Source of the DNA: Ruminococcaceae bacterium UBA7075
GTDB lineage: Bacteria > Bacillota > Clostridia > Oscillospirales > Acutalibacteraceae
Direction of reading: 5' to 3'
NCBI GenBank assembly: GCA_002493635.1
Contig: DKZL01000050.1
Coordinates: 1-64,000 of the forward strand
DNA length: 64,000 nt
Shown here: piece by piece, positions 43,604-52,160 of the stretch
Layout of the letters: each line of letters opens with the position of its first letter
Position numbering within the stretch: the first letter of the stretch is position 1
The notes under the pieces: generated by a model
The model's input: the letters and a program-made list of their open reading frames with translations, nothing else
Database searches by the model: none
Told to the model about the DNA's origin: nothing
Translations under genes and position numbers: made by a program

Positions 43604-44338
43604 TTAATAATATTGGTAGTAGTAATATTTCTTTTTGCCTTTACGTGCACTAATATCGCAACCAACCTCAACCAAACCGAGAACCTTTGTATCGGCAAGC
43701 TTCATACTTTCAAGCAGCTTACTGAGGTCTCGATGAGTAGTAACCTTTTCTCTGACAACAACAACAAAACCGGCAATCAGGTCTTTTAGCAGCAGAGCAT
43801 CGGCAACGACTCCTACAGGCGGAGTGTCAATGATTATATATTCATATTTCTCGGTGAGCTTCTCAATCATCTTAATAAATGAATTTGAACACATAAGCTC
43901 TGACGGATTAGGCGGAATTGTTCCGGCAACTAAAACATCCAAATCAGTAATGACATCACATTTTACTGCTTCTTCAAATGAAATCATTTTACTTACTACA
44001 TTTGACAATCCGGCAGAATTATTCAATTTAAAAATATTATGAATATTCGAACGTCGCATATCAGCGTCAATCAGCAACACTTTCTTGCCCATTTTTGAAA
44101 ATGAAATTGCAAGGTTAGAGGAAGCTGTACTTTTACCCTCCCCTTTTGAATAACTGGTTACAGCAAAGACTTTCTTCTCGTTTGCAGCAAGAGAAAACAT
44201 AATATTCGTCCTTGCTACCTTATAAGATTCAACAATCGCAAATTTATTTTTGTCAGACAGATTTGCAACATTTACACTGTTTTTGTTTGAATTTTTGGCA
44301 GATGCTATGTTTTTATCCTTTTTCTTACCTATTTTCAT
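43604..44338 (-). CDS. cpsD: CpsD/CapB-type tyrosine kinase (BY-kinase)
   Basis: 244 residues. Walker A in SYSKGEGKST (62-71), Walker A' VLLIDADMRRS (87-97) and Walker B IIDTPPVG. The C-terminus is a Tyr cluster, YYYYQYY (238-244), the autophosphorylation sites of bacterial BY-kinases. It works with the membrane partner just upstream to control polysaccharide export. Start 44338 follows AGGTGA; a GTG three codons upstream is the alternative. Confidence 0.95.
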   Translation of the reverse strand: MKIGKKKDKNIASAKNSNKNSVNVANLSDKNKFAIVESYKVARTNIMFSLAANEKKVFAVTSYSKGEGKSTASSNLAISFSKMGKKVLLIDADMRRSNIHNIFKLNNSAGLSNVVSKMISFEEAVKCDVITDLDVLVAGTIPPNPSELMCSNSFIKMIEKLTEKYEYIIIDTPPVGVVADALLLKDLIAGFVVVVREKVTTHRDLSKLLESMKLADTKVLGLVEVGCDISARKGKKKYYYYQYY

Positions 44339-44352
44339 ACAAATCACCTATC

Positions 44353-45027
44353 TTAAGATTCAAAATCAGGAATTTCTGCAAACACAGGTATTCCATATAT
44401 ACCCTGAATATCGTCATCAACTCTGATTGTTGTATCAACAAGCTCAAGTAAAATTGAGATTGCGCAAGCCAGAACAAAACCGACAGCCAAACCAATCATA
44501 CAATTTTTCACATTATTAGGAGAATCAGGAGAACCAGGAACATTAGCCTCTCTTATCGTTCTCATCTGACCGTACGCCATATGTTCCACAAATACTTCCT
44601 TTGACTGGTCAGCAAGCTGATTTGCAACATTAGCGCATTTTTGCGGATCGTGTCCGGATACTGAAAAGGTAATAAAAAACGAATCACTTTCAATAGATAT
44701 ATTAACATTACACCCATCATACAAAGAAGTAAGCTCAGAGCTGTTTTTAAAGAGAATTACGCAAATTTTTGCAAGGTTTGCAGAACCGCTGATGTCAGAA
44801 CCATAAATTTTGCCATTAACCTCATTTGCACTTTGCCCATCTTTTGTATGAGCATTATAATTCAGAACCGAAACCATTGACGATGTACTGTATACCGGCT
44901 GAATAATAAAAATAGAATAACTAAAAAATAACAAACCGCCTATAATTGTCAGTAAAATAATAAATTTTAATCTTCTAAGCAAAATTTCAATAATCTTTTG
45001 AACAGTTATATTCTTAGCAACTGACAT
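44353..45027 (-). CDS. cpsC: CpsC/YveK-type chain-length determinant and kinase modulator
   Basis: 224 residues with two transmembrane helices (about 20-43 and 178-198) flanking an external Wzz-like domain. The Pro-rich motif before the second helix (VPGSPDSPNN) and the VDTTIRVDDDIQGIYGIPVFAEIP cytoplasmic tail are the parts that stimulate CpsD. GGAGGAG precedes the start. An AT-rich hairpin lies about 90 bases upstream. Confidence 0.93.
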   Translation of the reverse strand: MSVAKNITVQKIIEILLRRLKFIILLTIIGGLLFFSYSIFIIQPVYSTSSMVSVLNYNAHTKDGQSANEVNGKIYGSDISGSANLAKICVILFKNSSELTSLYDGCNVNISIESDSFFITFSVSGHDPQKCANVANQLADQSKEVFVEHMAYGQMRTIREANVPGSPDSPNNVKNCMIGLAVGFVLACAISILLELVDTTIRVDDDIQGIYGIPVFAEIPDFES

Positions 45028-45112
45028 TTTGATTCTCCTCCGTATAATATTATAGAATCAGACAAAATTAGTCATTATATATATTCTAATTAATTATATA
45101 ATATAAGCAAAA

Positions 45113-45141
45113 AACTATAATTCTATAATAGAATTATAGTT
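45113..45141. promoter_or_regulatory. AT-rich palindrome upstream of cpsCD
   Basis: A 14-bp perfect inverted repeat AACTATAATTCTAT around one central base is followed on the minus strand by TTTTTTGC. It resembles an AT-stem terminator or attenuator in the cpsCD leader, or a dimer operator site. Confidence 0.5.
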
Positions 45142-45258
45142 CAAAAATAAAGCTAAAACACATCTTTTTCATAGAATCATTCAAAGTGAAACTTCTTCAG
45201 CACAAAATTATATTAAATATGCCGATTGCTGAAAATTCATGTTTCTGTTATATTAAAA

Positions 45259-45289
45259 TGTCCCTCGCCACAATATCGGACGAGGGACA
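45259..45289. terminator. Bidirectional terminator after oadB
   Basis: TGTCCCTCG and CGAGGGACA form a 9-bp perfect stem around a 13-base loop; T runs follow on both sides, strongest on the plus strand. It stops the oadGB transcript. Confidence 0.8.
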
Positions 45290-45308
45290 TTTTTTATGAA
45301 TAATAATT

Positions 45309-46559
45309 TTATCCTACAACATTGAGGAGTACACCGGCAGCAACAGCTGAACCAATAACACCTGCAACGTTCGGACCCATTGCATGCATAAGCAGGAAGT
45401 TGCCGGGATTTTCCTGCTGACCAACCTTCTGAGCCACACGTGCAGCCATTGGAACGGCAGATACACCAGCCGAACCGATAAGCGGATTAACCTTGCCGCC
45501 TGTAGCCTTATACATAATCTTACCAAAGAGCACACCAAATGCAGTACCCATACAGAAAGCTATAAGACCAAGAGCAATAATCTTGAGTGTAGCAAGTGTA
45601 AGGAAGTTCTGACCTGATGCAGTAGCACCGACAGTAGTACCGAGGAATATTGTAATAATATTCATAAGCTCATTCTGAGCAGTCTTTGCAATTCTTTCTA
45701 CAACGCCCGACTCCTTGAAGAGATTACCGAGCATAAGCATACCAACAAGCGGAGCTGCATCCGGAAGGAAGATTGCAATAAGAATTACAACAATAACAGG
45801 GAACATTATCTTCTCAAGCTTAGATACCGGACGAAGCTGCTCCATAACTACCGAACGCTCTTTCTTTGTTGTGAGAGCCTTCATTATAGGAGGCTGAATA
45901 ATAGGAACAAGAGCCATATATGAATATGCAGCGATAGCAATAGAACCGAGCAAATGAGGTGCAAGCTTTGTTGTAACAAAGATAGCAGTAGGACCGTCAG
46001 CACCGCCGATAATACCGATAGCACCTGATTCTGCCTCGGTAAAACCTAAGAAGATAGCACCTGTAAATGTAACGAAAATACCAATCTGAGCTGCTGCACC
46101 GAGGATAAGGCTCTTCGGATTTGAAATGAGCGGACCAAAGTCTGTCATACATCCGATGCCAAGGAAGATAAGCGGCGGATAAATGCCAAGCTTTACACCC
46201 TGATAAAGATACCAAAGCAAGCCGCCGTATGTCGGATAGTCTACATATTGAACACCGTTAAGTGTAGTAATCTGGTATTGAATTGAGCTTATATCTGTTC
46301 CCGGATGCGATTGCAGATATTCATTTAAAGGAATCATATCAGTTGCAGGGGCAGCCATAATACCGGGATAAAGGTTTACTAAAAGCATACCAAATGCAAT
46401 CGGCAGCAAAAGCAATGGTTCATACTGTTTCTTAATTGCAAGATACAAAAGAACAATTGAAACGCCAATCATTATGTAATTCTGCCAATTCAGAACCGTC
46501 AGACCTGAACTTTGGATTATGCCTTGTACGGCTTCAACAAAGCCATTTAAAATTTCCAT
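45309..46559 (-). CDS. oadB: Sodium-translocating decarboxylase beta subunit
   Basis: 416 residues and about 11 transmembrane helices. Marks include GIMAAPATDMIP, GGLLWYLYQGVKLGIYPPLIFLGIGCMTDFGP, GIIGGADGPTAIFVTTKLAPHLLG and GTTVGATASG..FLT. In oxaloacetate/methylmalonyl-CoA decarboxylases it moves 1-2 Na+ during carboxybiotin decarboxylation. AAAGGACG precedes the ATG. The catalytic alpha subunit and biotin carrier are not in this window. Confidence 0.95.
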   Translation of the reverse strand: MEILNGFVEAVQGIIQSSGLTVLNWQNYIMIGVSIVLLYLAIKKQYEPLLLLPIAFGMLLVNLYPGIMAAPATDMIPLNEYLQSHPGTDISSIQYQITTLNGVQYVDYPTYGGLLWYLYQGVKLGIYPPLIFLGIGCMTDFGPLISNPKSLILGAAAQIGIFVTFTGAIFLGFTEAESGAIGIIGGADGPTAIFVTTKLAPHLLGSIAIAAYSYMALVPIIQPPIMKALTTKKERSVVMEQLRPVSKLEKIMFPVIVVILIAIFLPDAAPLVGMLMLGNLFKESGVVERIAKTAQNELMNIITIFLGTTVGATASGQNFLTLATLKIIALGLIAFCMGTAFGVLFGKIMYKATGGKVNPLIGSAGVSAVPMAARVAQKVGQQENPGNFLLMHAMGPNVAGVIGSAVAAGVLLNVVG

Positions 46560-46589
46560 AAATATCGTCCTTTCCCAAAAACTTTTGCC

Positions 46590-47015
46590 TTAAAACGGGC
46601 GGGTATTATCAAGTAAACCGGCATTTGCCCATGCAGAACGACCGCCGCTTGACTTTTTAATACTTTTTATTCTTGCTTTTTCGGGAGAGCCGTACATTGT
46701 TGCCACAGCAGCCGAAATTACAGCAACTACCTCTTCACTCACTCCGTCCTGTGCAACAGGTGCAGGCGCAGCTTTAACAGGTGTTACAGAAACAGGTGCA
46801 GCCTTTTGTTTCTCAACAACCTTCTTTTTCTTGTTGCCGGACTGTTGAGCCTTTGTGACAATACCGCCGTAGATTTTAATAATGAAAATCAAAAGAACCA
46901 GCACCGCAAAAACTACAACAAATCCTGTAAGAACAACCTTAGCCGAGGCAATACCTTTTTCTGCCAATGAAAGTTCAGCAGTGTTCGCCAGAACAGCGAG
47001 GTCTGAAAAATTCAT
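46590..47015 (-). CDS. oadG: Decarboxylase gamma subunit (OadG family)
   Basis: 141 residues. One N-terminal helix (about 28-50), a Lys- and Ala/Pro-rich linker, and the C-terminal EEVVAVISAAVATMYG...GRSAWANAGLLDNTRPF segment, which is the OadG mark. It anchors the decarboxylase complex. A consensus promoter (47039-47067) begins the oadG-oadB unit. Confidence 0.92.
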   Translation of the reverse strand: MNFSDLAVLANTAELSLAEKGIASAKVVLTGFVVVFAVLVLLIFIIKIYGGIVTKAQQSGNKKKKVVEKQKAAPVSVTPVKAAPAPVAQDGVSEEVVAVISAAVATMYGSPEKARIKSIKKSSGGRSAWANAGLLDNTRPF

Positions 47016-47038
47016 AATACAACCCCCATATTAGTTTT

Positions 47039-47067
47039 AATATACTTTATTATTATACTTTATTCAA
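47039..47067 (-). promoter_or_regulatory. Promoter of oadG-oadB
   Basis: TTGAAT (47062-47067), a 17-base spacer and TATATT (47039-47044) on the minus strand, about 25 bases before the ribosome binding site GGGGG. Confidence 0.65.
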
Positions 47068-47300
47068 ATATTTTTTTCAATAACAAATCTAATCTGAAAA
47101 TCATTTTGTTGAAGTTATATAATTTTTTAGTAACTCATTCATTAATTTTAGAATGTTGTTCGCAAGTTAAATATTTACTCGGTGGTTTATTAATTCTTAC
47201 AGAAAAACAATTGCATTATTAAAACTCAGCAAGCGGTGTTTTAGTACAAAATCTTCATTACTATCAATGATTTTTATCTGATATGTCAGATAACTAGAAA

Positions 47301-47338
47301 AGCCGTATTTTGATATAATTCATATCAAAATACGACTT
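47301..47338 (-). terminator. Terminator of the surface-glycan cluster
   Basis: A 16-bp arm AGCCGTATTTTGATAT pairs with ATATCAAAATACGACT, with one wobble, and is followed by TTTTCT on the minus strand, right after the last cluster gene. Confidence 0.8.
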
Positions 47339-47348
47339 TTATTTGCTT

Positions 47349-48530
47349 TTACAAACCTATTTCTTTATAGATACGCTTCAGTTTTAATACTTCCTCAGTG
47401 TCTGTATTCATTATGCTTTTTGCCTCTTTGGCATGGGAACCCCAAGTATCTTTGGTTCTGATAAATCGATGTACCCACGCAACAGGCAAAAGCCAATGAC
47501 GTCCCTGCAAATATGTGTAGCGATTTTCAATGCTTGCGGCACTTGGAAACAATCTGTTAGCAAATGCACTGACCCTCGAAATACTCTCTTTATTACTTTT
47601 TTGCTTTTTCAATGAAATTAAACCGGAATCACGACCAACAAATCCAAATGTACCGCCGGACAAAGTAAATTCCATAAAATCTTCAATTACTTGTGCATCT
47701 ATCTCATTCAGAATAATCGGCAAATCTACGCCGAAATACACATTTACAATCGTCAGCACCATATTTGCAAAATCAGAAAATGCTAATTTTTCTAATTCAG
47801 CCTGAATATATTTCCAATCAAGTTCATTGCTAAAGTGCTGTATAAACACGGCAATATCCATATACATTCGGATACCTGCGCCTGAACCACTGATATGCTT
47901 TGCAATGTGTGTAAGCAAATAAAGGAAATGAAACTCGGGTGACAACTCATAGGTGTGTTCATCGGTCAAATGTGCGTGCTCCCAAACGTGCCTAAAATAA
48001 TCTTTATAGTCTGCCTTGTCAGAAACGTCCACTTCCATAACATCAGTGTGAATTTCATAATATTCAACTCCACGCCGATAGCTGAAAACAGGCTCCCAGT
48101 CTGTTTTTCTTTCAAATCCCTGTTGCATCATCAGCTCATCACTCTTGCTACGGTCTTTTGGATGGATAAGAAAATCAATATCGCCAAAGGTTCTTAATTC
48201 AGGAACAGGATAATAATCCTTTATTATATATCCTTTAAAGAGAAGATGATCAATTTTCTTGCTGTTCATCTTCCCGATTAGTTGTTTCATACTTTCTGAA
48301 CGTTGAGAAATAAGCGTAATTGTCTGCAAGCATTGCTTTTTCATAAAATCGGCTACCTGCGAATTTGACTCATCAGGATAGCTCATTACCATAAAGCCCA
48401 ATATTCCCATAACGGAATGAATCTTTGCGAGTTTAATCAGCTTTGTCCAATCTCCGTGAAATTCTCCAGGATTTTCACCAAGAACAAAGCCTTTTAATAC
48501 TTTGAGCAAGTAAACTGATTCTTCGTTCAT
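47349..48530 (-). CDS. Nucleotidyltransferase-family protein (NTP_transf_5)
   Basis: 393 residues with the NTP_transf_5-type core: HLLFKGYIIKDYYPVPELRTFGDIDFLIHP (GDIDFL holds the two Asp metal ligands), then EPVFSYRRGVEYYEIHTDVMEV and HFLYLLTHIAKHISGSGAGIRMYMDI. This family often sits in polysaccharide or nonribosomal peptide clusters, with unknown substrates. It is the last gene of the surface cluster and has no clear ribosome binding site. Confidence 0.85.
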   Translation of the reverse strand: MNEESVYLLKVLKGFVLGENPGEFHGDWTKLIKLAKIHSVMGILGFMVMSYPDESNSQVADFMKKQCLQTITLISQRSESMKQLIGKMNSKKIDHLLFKGYIIKDYYPVPELRTFGDIDFLIHPKDRSKSDELMMQQGFERKTDWEPVFSYRRGVEYYEIHTDVMEVDVSDKADYKDYFRHVWEHAHLTDEHTYELSPEFHFLYLLTHIAKHISGSGAGIRMYMDIAVFIQHFSNELDWKYIQAELEKLAFSDFANMVLTIVNVYFGVDLPIILNEIDAQVIEDFMEFTLSGGTFGFVGRDSGLISLKKQKSNKESISRVSAFANRLFPSAASIENRYTYLQGRHWLLPVAWVHRFIRTKDTWGSHAKEAKSIMNTDTEEVLKLKRIYKEIGL

Positions 48531-48578
48531 ATTATTTCAATAATTCCCTTTCCGGTCCGTAAATATATCGGTCTTGAT

Positions 48579-49550
48579 TTACTTAATAATTCGCCTTCCT
48601 ACCAAAAAAGGAAGATATTTGTCTATTAAATATACTACCGGCATCTCAAACAAAATAATACCGACTAATAATTCAATTCCATACACAATACTGCTGCCTG
48701 CCATAATCGGAATAAGCACAGGCATTGCATAAATTACCAACTGGTGAGTACCCATTATTGTTAAAGTATGATTACCAATATTGGTAATCATCTTGCAATG
48801 CAATATTCGGGAAATACCAATGATAAGAAGCGTACCGCTGATTCCGCCTATTACCAATGTAATAGGATTATTAACAGTACAGGTATAATAGTCATTCCCA
48901 CCAAACTTCAGGCTGAAAACTGCAACAGCCCCCGTCAAAAGCAAAGATGCCGACATCCACATAATGCTTTTGGTTTTCTCTGACTGAAACAGATTTTTTC
49001 CAAAATTACCAATCATAATAAAGCCATATGCAAGCATTCCTCGCTCAATCACAATCATAAGCTGATTTTCAAATTCAAACATAGGAATAATAAAACAAAT
49101 GACAGTCGAAACAATTCCAAACACTCGATTCGGATGCTTAATATATATCAAGTACAACAGACTTCCCAAGAACATAGCCACAAGAAACCAGTCAGCACCT
49201 GTATTGCAGCGAACAGTTACCATATTATAAATACCTTTAATCAAGTTTTGCTTTGCAAAAAAAGCTTTCCAGACAATTCCGATTATTTCAAAAAACAAAT
49301 ACGGTACAATTAATGAATAAATCCTTTTTACAATAAAATCCTTAACTGATGCGCTTTTCCACTTTTCATTATTCATCAGAACACCGTGAATTATAAAAAA
49401 AGCCGACATATGAAAAGCATATATAAACTCCTGAATAACTGAAAAATATAACTTGTCATACTGAGGATTGAGTACAATTAAAATATGACCCAGCACAACA
49501 AGGAAAATCAAATATGCTTTTGAGGTATCAAAATAATCTATTCTTTTCAT
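48579..49550 (-). CDS. Membrane acyltransferase (acyltransferase 3 family)
   Basis: About 323 residues, roughly ten helices. It begins KRIDYFDTSKAYLIFLVVLGHILI with the catalytic-type His near the first helix (VVLGH), then AFHMSAFFIIHGVLMNN. Such enzymes O-acetylate or otherwise acylate surface glycans. The ATG at 49550 is preferred, but a GTG four codons upstream next to AAAGGGG is possible. Confidence 0.85.
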   Translation of the reverse strand: MKRIDYFDTSKAYLIFLVVLGHILIVLNPQYDKLYFSVIQEFIYAFHMSAFFIIHGVLMNNEKWKSASVKDFIVKRIYSLIVPYLFFEIIGIVWKAFFAKQNLIKGIYNMVTVRCNTGADWFLVAMFLGSLLYLIYIKHPNRVFGIVSTVICFIIPMFEFENQLMIVIERGMLAYGFIMIGNFGKNLFQSEKTKSIMWMSASLLLTGAVAVFSLKFGGNDYYTCTVNNPITLVIGGISGTLLIIGISRILHCKMITNIGNHTLTIMGTHQLVIYAMPVLIPIMAGSSIVYGIELLVGIILFEMPVVYLIDKYLPFLVGRRIIK

Positions 49551-49600
49551 TTTATTATCCACGACCCCTTTCCAAAAGCACAAACACAATTCAAATTTTA

Positions 49601-50473
49601 TTACGTATAAGGTACCACATCAACAACAACTATCTCCGGCGGATTATTAAGTCTGGGAATATTGTGTTCAGAACCAAGCCCGGTTGATAAAACACATTTT
49701 GCCTGTGTTCCCGAGAATAGCCCTTTAGTATACGGCGGAAACCAACCGACATATGGAGCATATAAGCCTTGGTCAATTATAGGAATACGAATTGCTCCTC
49801 CATGATAGTGTCCTGAAAATACAATGTCAACAGGATATATATTGATATAATCCCAATCCACCCATTGTGTAGGGATATGATTAATTAATATTTTTAGTCT
49901 GTCTGTATTCTCAAAATCATTTGCAAAATCAAGCTCTGATTTCTTTTGCACATCATCCTGAGTAAACATACCAGGCTGACGATAGTAACCCATATAGCCG
50001 CCGATTCTTAGCTCTGAATCATTTACAGATACATCACGATAGGAATTATTCAGAACAACTGCACCTGCTTGCGTCAATTTATCTTCTAAATCAGTGCCAA
50101 AGCTTTCAATCCAGTCTACCTCATGATTTCCATAACCGTAATAAATGGGTGCTGCATCGCTCAGAGAAGAAATCAAGTCGGTTATAATATCAAGATTTTC
50201 TTCATCTCTGTTTATCATATCACCACTCATTACAATTAAATCAGGAGATTGCTTTTTTACTAAATCTATCAATTCCTCATTATTATCACCAAATTCAGCA
50301 TTATGCAGGTCAGACAGTTGAAGAATCCTGATAGAAGACGTTACCGATTCCTCAACAGTATATTCGTTAATGGTCAGACTTTTTGATGATATGTAAAAAT
50401 ATCCGACTGTAACTACGATTACAAATAAAAATACAAACGATAGAATCAGTACAAAACGGATTATTTTTCTCAT
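49601..50473 (-). CDS. Membrane-anchored metallophosphoesterase
   Basis: 290 residues. One N-terminal helix (about 5-27), then the calcineurin-like signature QLSDLHNAEFGDNNE, MSGDMINRDEE, GYGNHEVDW and FSGHYHGGAIRIP, giving a full metal site. The orientation places the catalytic domain outside. Related YaeI/YkuE-type enzymes hydrolyse lipid phosphates; in a glycan cluster it may act on a lipid-linked phosphate. GGAGA precedes the start. Confidence 0.9.
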   Translation of the reverse strand: MRKIIRFVLILSFVFLFVIVVTVGYFYISSKSLTINEYTVEESVTSSIRILQLSDLHNAEFGDNNEELIDLVKKQSPDLIVMSGDMINRDEENLDIITDLISSLSDAAPIYYGYGNHEVDWIESFGTDLEDKLTQAGAVVLNNSYRDVSVNDSELRIGGYMGYYRQPGMFTQDDVQKKSELDFANDFENTDRLKILINHIPTQWVDWDYINIYPVDIVFSGHYHGGAIRIPIIDQGLYAPYVGWFPPYTKGLFSGTQAKCVLSTGLGSEHNIPRLNNPPEIVVVDVVPYT

Positions 50474-50592
50474 TTTTTCTCCTGTTGAAGTCTAAAATAT
50501 CTTGATAAATTAAATTATCATTTGTAAGGAATTTCCGTAGCACAGATATGAAAAATTTTCTTGATTTATTATTTTGGAAACTCTCTATGCTT

Positions 50593-51681
50593 TTATCTTG
50601 ATAATTTTCTGACAGTTTTGTCTTTGACTGCTGTCACCACATTTAAAATACCGTTTTTTATTTTGTACTTAAATAAATTACCGTCTAATACATAATTTAT
50701 AATATTATTAATTCTCAAAACCATGCCTTTAGGAAAATTTAAATACATTAAATTATTTTCTTTTTTTAAGCTTTTTAGATTCATTCTCATGAAATCTTTA
50801 TCAACAATTTCTTTATTAAATAAATCTCTGTACTCATTACAATCAAAAGTCTCTTTTTTATAATATACTTTCATCTCATGATACATTATCATATAATAAA
50901 TAGCAGAAAAGTGCTCACAAAGATAATCCAAATCAGGATATCTTTTATAGTGTACCAATACAGCCTTTGCCAGTTCATTAAAGCGATTCAAATTACTTTT
51001 CTTAATATCATTTCCCATAATAGAATCATTTCGTCTCAAATAATTATAAAGGCAATCTTTCATTGCATACATCGTCTTAGTATGAACAATATAGCACAAA
51101 TTGAAATACATATCCTCAGCAAAAATTCTGCTGTTGTCTTCAAATCTAAGCCCATATTTTTCAATTATATCTCTTCGATAAATTCTTGACCATGCTTCCC
51201 AGCCAACACGCCAATTCATAAATATTCTTAAAATAAAAGCGAGATAATCATCTTGCTTTTCAAACTTAAATTCTTTACCGGCGTCTGAATGAGTGAGAGC
51301 AGATACATTTTCATCTTCATCAATAATATTAAGACCAAACGATACAATATCGTAACCTTTTATTATAGTATTGTAAGCTTTCTCCAATAAATCAGGTTCA
51401 ACAAAATCATCGCTGTCAACAAATATAATATATTGTCCGGTTGCATAATCTAACCCGGCATTTCTTGCATCAGATAACCCGCCGTTTTCTTTATGTATAA
51501 CATAAATACGATTATCTTTTTCTGCATACTCATCACATATTCTGCCACAATTATCAGGACTTCCGTCATCAACAAGTATCAGTTCAAAATCAGTAAAGGT
51601 TTGATTAAGAATACTGTCAACGCATCTTTTTAAATATCTTTCAACTTTGTATATTGGAACTATAATGCTAATTTCGCACAT
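50593..51681 (-). CDS. GT2 glycosyltransferase
   Basis: 362 residues. GT-A fold: IIVPIYKVERYLKRCVDSIL, LILVDDGSPDN and the DXD-type VDSDDFVEP (about 85-95). The C-terminal half is variable. It transfers a sugar from a nucleotide sugar. Its first 100 residues are nearly the same as in the two GT2 genes at 56525 and 57548. AAGGAAA precedes the ATG. Confidence 0.93.
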   Translation of the reverse strand: MCEISIIVPIYKVERYLKRCVDSILNQTFTDFELILVDDGSPDNCGRICDEYAEKDNRIYVIHKENGGLSDARNAGLDYATGQYIIFVDSDDFVEPDLLEKAYNTIIKGYDIVSFGLNIIDEDENVSALTHSDAGKEFKFEKQDDYLAFILRIFMNWRVGWEAWSRIYRRDIIEKYGLRFEDNSRIFAEDMYFNLCYIVHTKTMYAMKDCLYNYLRRNDSIMGNDIKKSNLNRFNELAKAVLVHYKRYPDLDYLCEHFSAIYYMIMYHEMKVYYKKETFDCNEYRDLFNKEIVDKDFMRMNLKSLKKENNLMYLNFPKGMVLRINNIINYVLDGNLFKYKIKNGILNVVTAVKDKTVRKLSR

Positions 51682-51720
51682 TTTTATTTTCCTTCCCTAA
51701 TTATAGGTATAACTACAAAC

Positions 51721-52138
51721 TTATATAAGATGCCTTTTTACAAAATCCGTCAATTGAGTACTTGACACACCATCTGTATGAGGTAAATATACTATTTTAA
51801 CGTCAAGAGAAGAAAACTGTTTCTCAAACATCTCCTATTGAGGCGTTCCCTTCCAATCGGATCCAACGAACATTTTATTGAAATGATACTTTTCCCATGC
51901 TTCAATCTTGTTCTTATTTTCCTGAATAACTACTTTATCCACATATTTTATTGCAGCAACGATTTCAGCTCTTTCATCATATGGAATAACTGGAAGTTTC
52001 TTTTTTTTCTTTTTGCACCAACTCATCTGTACTAACACCAACAATTAAATAATCACAATTTTCCTTTGCTCTACGCAAAACATTCAAATGTCCAATATGG
52101 AACATATCAAACACACCCGTTGTGTAGCCGACTACCAT
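51721..52138 (-). pseudogene. tagD: Broken glycerol-3-phosphate cytidylyltransferase (TagD-like)
   Basis: Joined frames give a full TagD/GCT-type protein of about 138 residues: [19 protein letters not shown] (HIGH at 14-17), then [37 protein letters not shown] and a C-terminal VYLPHTDGVSSTQL. Two lesions break it. One extra A makes an eight-A run (52001-52008), shifting the frame. An in-frame TAG lies at 51835-51837. The mRNA start at 52138 has AGGTT upstream. Enzymes of this family make CDP-glycerol, the donor used by the next gene's family. Confidence 0.8.
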
Positions 52139-52160
52139 TTTCTGTCAACCTTCCTAATAT

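Larger units (their letters stand above)
47016..47348. other. Intergenic region between oadG and the glycan cluster
   Basis: This 333-base gap holds the oadG promoter (47039-47067), an 8-bp inverted repeat TTATCTGA-TATG-TCAGATAA (47274-47293) and the terminator of the glycan cluster. I see no gene in 47070-47270. Confidence 0.5.

Noticed and set aside
45028..45308. A promoter for cpsCD in the AT-rich gap
   Set aside because: Several TATAAT-like boxes exist, but none has a convincing -35 at 16-18 bases, so I did not call one.
51835..52044. The 69-codon frame in the tagD region as a separate functional gene
   Set aside because: It begins inside the first frame, and its product is the middle of the same TagD-type fold; it has no ribosome binding site.
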